From Brevundimonas sp. MF30-B (GTDB taxonomy: Bacteria; Pseudomonadota; Alphaproteobacteria; Caulobacterales; Caulobacteraceae): DNA of 64,000 nt. Positions 60,363 to 64,000 of the stretch are shown here, piece after piece. Where the stretch lies: assembly GCF_004683885.1 (NCBI RefSeq), contig NZ_CP038440.1:220001-284000 (forward strand), written 5' to 3'. How positions within the stretch are numbered: position 1 is the stretch's first letter; every line of letters begins with the position of its first letter. A program made the position numbers and the translations under genes. Below the pieces are notes generated by a model that saw only the letters and a list, made by a program, of their open reading frames with translations, did no database searches and was not told the origin of the DNA.

Positions 60363-61250
60363 TCAGTCGAGCGTCAGCGCCTCGGCTAGCAGCCGCGCCT
60401 CTTCGGCCCGGCTGGAGCCTGTGCGCCAGGCGACGACGATCTCGCGCTTGGGCGCATCGGCCGAAATGGGGCGCACCACGACGCCCGGGTCGTCGGCCAG
60501 GCCGGCCTTGACCGCCATGCGCGGCAGGAAGCTGACCCCCAGGCCGGACGACACCATCTGCACCAGGGTGTGCAGGCTGGTCGCGGCGAAGACGTCGTCG
60601 CCGCGCGGGGCCTCCAGGTCGATGGCGGCCAGGGCCTGATCGCGCAGACAGTGGCCGTCTTCCAGAAGGATCAGGTCGTCGGCCTTCAAGGCCCCCGCCG
60701 GCAGCGGCCCCACGCCCGCCAGCGAATGTCCGCGCGGGGCCGCAGCGAGGATTTCATCATCTCCGATGCGCGCGTGCTGGATGCCCGAGGATGTGTAAGG
60801 CAGAGCGATCACCGCCGCGTCCAGCTGCCCGCCCTTAAGTCCTGCGATCAGGCGTGGGGTCAGGTCCTCGCGAATGAAAAGCCGAAGCGCCGGGTGTTTC
60901 TCCTTCAGCCCCGGCAGCTTGGCCGGAAGCAGGAAGGGGGCGACCGTCGGAATGATCCCCAGCCGGAAGCGACCCGACAGCGGCCGACCGGCGTTGCGCG
61001 CCGCCACCACCAGATCCTCGGCTTGCGTGAGCACCTGTTCGGCGCGCCGGACCGCCTCGACCCCGACCGCCGTCAGCTGGACATTGCCTCGTGTGCGCTC
61101 GACCACCGGGGCGCCCAGAATGCGCTCCAGCTCCTGCACGCCGGCGCTCAGCGCGGGCTGGCTGACATGGGCGGCCTCGGCGGCGCGGCTGAAGGAGCCG
61201 TGCTCGGCCAGAAGCTTGAGATACTGGAGTTGGCGAAGGGTAGGCAGCAT
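60363..61250 (-). CDS. oxyR: LysR-type regulator OxyR with a single cysteine
   Basis: 295 residues. LysR HTH: LRQLQYLKLLAEHGSFSRAA and SQPALSAGVQELERILG. The OxyR redox centre LLEDGHCLRDQALAA is present with Cys201 (E. coli Cys199), but the position of E. coli Cys208 is Ile, and the protein has no other Cys. Place and divergence from ahpC, and the match TSLHTLVQMVSSGLGVSFLP, support OxyR. With one Cys it cannot make the normal internal disulfide and may sense peroxide by sulfenic acid or mixed disulfide. Confidence 0.9.
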   Translation of the reverse strand: MLPTLRQLQYLKLLAEHGSFSRAAEAAHVSQPALSAGVQELERILGAPVVERTRGNVQLTAVGVEAVRRAEQVLTQAEDLVVAARNAGRPLSGRFRLGIIPTVAPFLLPAKLPGLKEKHPALRLFIREDLTPRLIAGLKGGQLDAAVIALPYTSSGIQHARIGDDEILAAAPRGHSLAGVGPLPAGALKADDLILLEDGHCLRDQALAAIDLEAPRGDDVFAATSLHTLVQMVSSGLGVSFLPRMAVKAGLADDPGVVVRPISADAPKREIVVAWRTGSSRAEEARLLAEALTLD

Positions 61251-61277
61251 CCCCAGATCCTATCACCGACCGGTTTC

Positions 61278-61308
61278 TCGCATAAGCGAAATCTATGTGC
61301 AAATGCGA
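61278..61308. promoter_or_regulatory. Candidate OxyR operator between oxyR and ahpC
   Basis: TCGCAT (61278-61283) and ATGCGA (61303-61308) form an inverted repeat around AT-rich sequence, in the divergent gap. LysR-type proteins bind such spaced dyads. A -35-like TTGACT is at 61319-61324 toward ahpC, but no good -10 was found. Confidence 0.35.
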
Positions 61309-61408
61309 AAGGATCGATTTGACTTGAGCGCCTCCAGCCCCCATCTGAACCCTGTGGCGGCGTCCTCCCCGACGCCGCTGATTCAATTCAACCATGATGG
61401 AGACCGCG

Positions 61409-61963
<555 letters not shown>

Positions 61964-61988
61964 TAGGCCGTCCAAGTTGACGATCAAG

Positions 61989-62022
61989 GGCGGCGGCGGA
62001 TCCATTCGCCGCCGCCTTTTTT
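61989..62022 (+). terminator. Rho-independent terminator after ahpC
   Basis: GGCGGCGGCG (61989-61998) pairs perfectly with CGCCGCCGCC (62007-62016), loop 8 nt, followed by TTTTTT (62017-62022). ahpD lies beyond it, so read-through or a second promoter is needed for ahpD. Confidence 0.9.
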
Positions 62023-62053
62023 CTTAGTGGGCGCTATGCTCGGCTCGCAGAGC

Positions 62054-62131
62054 CTCGCGGCTTGAGCGCTGCTAGCGCCAACCTATCCATGACCCCATAA
62101 TGCGGCTCAAGCCGCGAGCGACCGCGTCGCG
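62054..62131. repeat. REP-like element, copy B, with perfect 13-bp inverted repeat
   Basis: CTCGCGGCTTGAG (62054-62066) and CTCAAGCCGCGAG (62106-62118) are perfect inverted repeats, 39 nt apart. The right arm continues into the mini-hairpin GCGAC-CGC-GTCGC (62119-62131). The right 26 nt match copy A at 10492-10517 at 24 of 26 positions. It lies between ahpC and ahpD. Confidence 0.6.
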
Positions 62132-62163
62132 CGCGCAGCCGCTTCCCGAAGGGAACCAGAACC

Positions 62164-62700
62164 ATGTCCATCGACGCCCTGCGCGACTTGATCCCGGCCT
62201 ATGGCAAGGACATCTCGCTGAACCTGTCCTCGCTCGCCAACGAGTCCGTGCTGAACGACCAGCAGAAATGGGGCTGCTTCCTGGCCTCGGCCCACGCCAT
62301 CGGCGTCGGCCCCGTGGTCAAGCTGATCGAGGCCCAGGCCGCCTCGGTCCTGTCGCCCGAAGCCCTGAACGCGGCCAAGTCGGCCGCCGCCATCATGGGC
62401 ATGAACAACATCTACTACCGGTCGCTGCACCTGATGAAGAACCAGGAGTACACGACCCTGCCGGCGCGCCTGCGCATGAATGTGATCGCCAATCCCGGTG
62501 TGGAGAAGCTGGACTTCGAACTGTGGTCCACCGCCGTTTCGGCCATCAACGGCTGCGGCGCCTGCCTGGACGCCCACGAGGGCGAGTTGCGCAAGCACGG
62601 CGTTCCCAACACTCAGATCCAGGCCGCCCTGCGCATCGGCGCCGTGGTCCACGCCGCCAGCCGCATCGTGGCCTCCGAGCAGGCGACCTCTGGTTCTTGA
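62164..62700 (+). CDS. ahpD: Alkyl hydroperoxidase AhpD
   Basis: 178 residues, all-helical. The CxxC pair is C131/C134 in AINGCGACLDAHEGELRKHG, with His137 in the AhpD proton-relay pattern. N-terminal MSIDALRDLIPAYGKDISLN fits the family. It recycles AhpC with lipoamide-type reductants. It stands 200 bp after ahpC, past a terminator and a REP-like element, so it may have its own promoter in that gap. Confidence 0.93.
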   Translation: MSIDALRDLIPAYGKDISLNLSSLANESVLNDQQKWGCFLASAHAIGVGPVVKLIEAQAASVLSPEALNAAKSAAAIMGMNNIYYRSLHLMKNQEYTTLPARLRMNVIANPGVEKLDFELWSTAVSAINGCGACLDAHEGELRKHGVPNTQIQAALRIGAVVHAASRIVASEQATSGS

Positions 62701-62747
62701 GCGAAAAACTGAGGCCCGAAGCCAAGGCTTCGGCCCCGATTTCGCTC
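62699..62747. terminator. Two-way hairpin between ahpD and the Smr gene
   Basis: Outer arms GAGCGAAA (62699-62706) and TTTCGCTC (62740-62747) enclose an inner stem CGAAGCC (62718-62724) with GGCTTCG (62726-62732). It overlaps both stop codons and could end transcripts from both sides. Confidence 0.5.
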
Positions 62748-63285
62748 ACCGCTTCTTGAGCGTGACGTAAAGCGCGCCGTCGCCCCCGTGGCGGCGGTGC
62801 GCCGGGGCGTGGCCGGACACGACGCCCCTCAGGCTGGGTCCGGTCAGCCAGTCATGGATAGAGGCGCGGATGATCCCGCCGCCTCGCCGCCCCTGCCCGG
62901 TGACGACCAGCACGGCGCGCAGGCCCCGCGCCTGGGACGACACCAGAAACGCCCTTAGCTGGTCCTCAGCCTCGAAGCGGCCAAAGCCGTGCAGGTCGAT
63001 GGACGCCTCGATCGGATCGCGCTCCCGCGACAACCGGCGCTGCCGTCGAGGCTCAAGGGTTTCGGGCGCGGCCGCTGGGCGCGTGGGCAGGACCTTGGCG
63101 GGTGTTCGAGGAACCGGGGCCTGCGGCATGGCCGCAGCCTTGGCGCCCGCGCGCGGGATCGGCGTCGGCTCGCTGGGCGTCGCGCCCTGGGTCATCAGCA
63201 GCGCCTTGCGCCGCGCGCGCGGTGTGACGGTGGAAGCCACCCGCTTCCACAGCCGAACGCCGTCGTCTTCGCCCGGGCCGCTCAT
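62746..63285 (-). CDS. Smr-domain protein
   Basis: 179 residues. A basic, low-complexity N-terminal half (Pro/Ala/Arg) leads to a C-terminal Smr domain from about residue 95: EASIDLHGFGRFEAEDQLRA, VLVVTGQGRRGGGIIRASIH and HGGDGALYVTLKKR. Smr domains bind and cut nucleic acids (MutS2, SMR proteins). The start at 63285 overlaps the stop of the HTH gene upstream by 4 nt. Confidence 0.88.
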   Translation of the reverse strand: MSGPGEDDGVRLWKRVASTVTPRARRKALLMTQGATPSEPTPIPRAGAKAAAMPQAPVPRTPAKVLPTRPAAAPETLEPRRQRRLSRERDPIEASIDLHGFGRFEAEDQLRAFLVSSQARGLRAVLVVTGQGRRGGGIIRASIHDWLTGPSLRGVVSGHAPAHRRHGGDGALYVTLKKR

Positions 63286-63518
63286 GCCTCGTCGTCGATC
63301 ATCTCTCCGGCCGGACCGGGGACATGGGCGATCAGATCGCCGGGCTGGCAGTCCAACTCGCGGCAAAGCGCGTCCAGGGTCGTGAAGCGCACGGCGCGCG
63401 CCTTGCCCGTCTTCAGGATCGACAGATTGGCCACGGTCACGCCCACGCGGTCGCTGAGCTCGGTCAGCGACATGCGCCGTTCGGCGAGCAGGCGGTCAAG
63501 CTGGATGATGATGGCCAT
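63282..63518 (-). CDS. Small Xre/YozG-type HTH regulator
   Basis: 78 residues. The whole protein is a Cro/C1-type HTH: MAIIIQLDRLLAERRMSLTE, LSDRVGVTVANLSILKTGKA, then FTTLDALCRELDCQPGDLIA. Such short regulators usually stand beside DUF2975 membrane proteins, as here. The signal and targets are unknown. It is 18 nt downstream of the DUF2975 gene and overlaps the Smr gene by 4 nt. Confidence 0.9.
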   Translation of the reverse strand: MAIIIQLDRLLAERRMSLTELSDRVGVTVANLSILKTGKARAVRFTTLDALCRELDCQPGDLIAHVPGPAGEMIDDEA

Positions 63519-63536
63519 ATGGGTCGGGCTTTCGGC

Positions 63537-64000
63537 TCAGATGGTCAGTTCGGATTCATGACGCAGACGCGCGCCCTCGCGAAACACCTCGGCCAGCACC
63601 AGCACGACCAGGATGGAGAAGATCGGCGTCATCATGTCGCCCAGGCCCTGGCTCTCCAGCATGCCGGGGGCAAGCCGCGTGGACACCACGAAGCGCGCGA
63701 TCCAGACCCCGCCGTTCACCACCGCCAGGATCAGGCCGATCTGGCGCAGGCGACGGACGTTGTCGGGTTGGAAGGGGTCGCCGATGGTCAGTGTGCGGAA
63801 GATCTTGCGCAGAGACCTCAGGATCAGCAGGAAGCCGCCGAAATAGGCGGTCACAGCGCCCATGCCGAACAGGATCAGCGGCCGGGTCAAGGGCAGGCGG
63901 CGGCCGTCATCGGCGCCGCCGACCGTCACGGTCAGATTGTCGAGCGGCACGAATACGGCGGCGATCACGCACAGCAGTAGGATGAAGGTGGTCAGCGCTA
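63537..64000 (-). CDS. DUF2975 membrane protein (cut by window edge)
   Basis: The frame is open to the right edge, so the N-terminus is missing. The 154 codons seen hold at least three to four membrane segments (LTTFILLLCVIAAVF, LILFGMGAVTAYFGGFLLIL, IGLILAVVNGGVWIARFVVS, IFSILVVLVLAEVFREG) and the family-type loop RTLTIGDPFQPDNVRRLRQI. DUF2975 proteins pair with YozG-like HTH regulators and probably act as membrane sensors for them; this is the pairing seen here. Confidence 0.85.
   Translation of the reverse strand, partial: ALTTFILLLCVIAAVFVPLDNLTVTVGGADDGRRLPLTRPLILFGMGAVTAYFGGFLLILRSLRKIFRTLTIGDPFQPDNVRRLRQIGLILAVVNGGVWIARFVVSTRLAPGMLESQGLGDMMTPIFSILVVLVLAEVFREGARLRHESELTI

Noticed and set aside
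61319..61347. Complete sigma-70 promoter for ahpC
   Set aside because: TTGACT is present but the expected -10 (CCATCT) is poor.

Overview
The window is high-GC (about two thirds G+C, visibly lower only around 41.6-44.7 kb) and gene-dense, with short gaps and many 4-nt stop/start overlaps. It looks like an alphaproteobacterium of the order Caulobacterales, most likely Brevundimonas or a close relative. The evidence is an hfaABD holdfast-anchor operon, a GcrA cell-cycle regulator, a CpdR-type response regulator, GANTC (CcrM) sites in regulatory gaps, a CtrA-like site before gcrA, and HPPD, Coq7 and AcnA/CcmAB arrangements usual in this group. The genus is an inference; no rRNA is present.

Layout. 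0-3 kb: a rhomboid protease fragment, then hfaA-hfaB-hfaD behind a textbook sigma-54 promoter. 3-13 kb: M16 protease, a pair of acyl-CoA dehydrogenases, dCTP deaminase, ApaG, gcrA with its regulatory region, an ABC-2 permease and an M28 peptidase. 13-28 kb: general metabolism (NDUFA9-like reductase, amidohydrolase, isoaspartyl peptidase, HPPD, DsbB, Coq7, a phytase-like lipoprotein/phosphotransferase/glycerol kinase operon, threonine dehydratase, MaoC, AbgT transporter). 28-40 kb: two tail-to-tail Crp/Fnr paralogues, tRNA-Thr, hemCD divergent from tsaD-gpsA-Rieske, phasin and creatininase, a glycosyltransferase pair, pyrophosphatase, a candidate small RNA, N-formylglutamate amidohydrolase, cpdR and tRNA-Val.

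41.2-45.0 kb is the accessory part: an Rhs/YD-repeat remnant array with two swapped-in toxin tips, each followed by a small membrane protein gene (candidate immunity), then an orphan membrane protein and phage-like debris. Tip 1 contains a run of 20 G; losing one G would extend its reading frame to 10 nt before the immunity gene. Tip 2 has frame breaks at an A8 and a G8 run. This could be a contingency (phase-variable) toxin locus, a decaying cassette archive, or partly homopolymer sequencing error.

45-64 kb: trimeric autotransporter adhesin and AraC regulator; DUF2141, carotenoid oxygenase and LytTR regulator; a glycine-rich lipoprotein paired with a TpsB-type exporter; ccmBA divergent from acnA; oxyR divergent from ahpC-ahpD (the OxyR keeps only one cysteine); and Smr, a small HTH regulator and DUF2975 at the right edge.

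Functionally, the holdfast anchor, the trimeric adhesin, the TpsB pair and the Rhs tips make this window rich in surface structures, alongside two core cell-cycle regulators.
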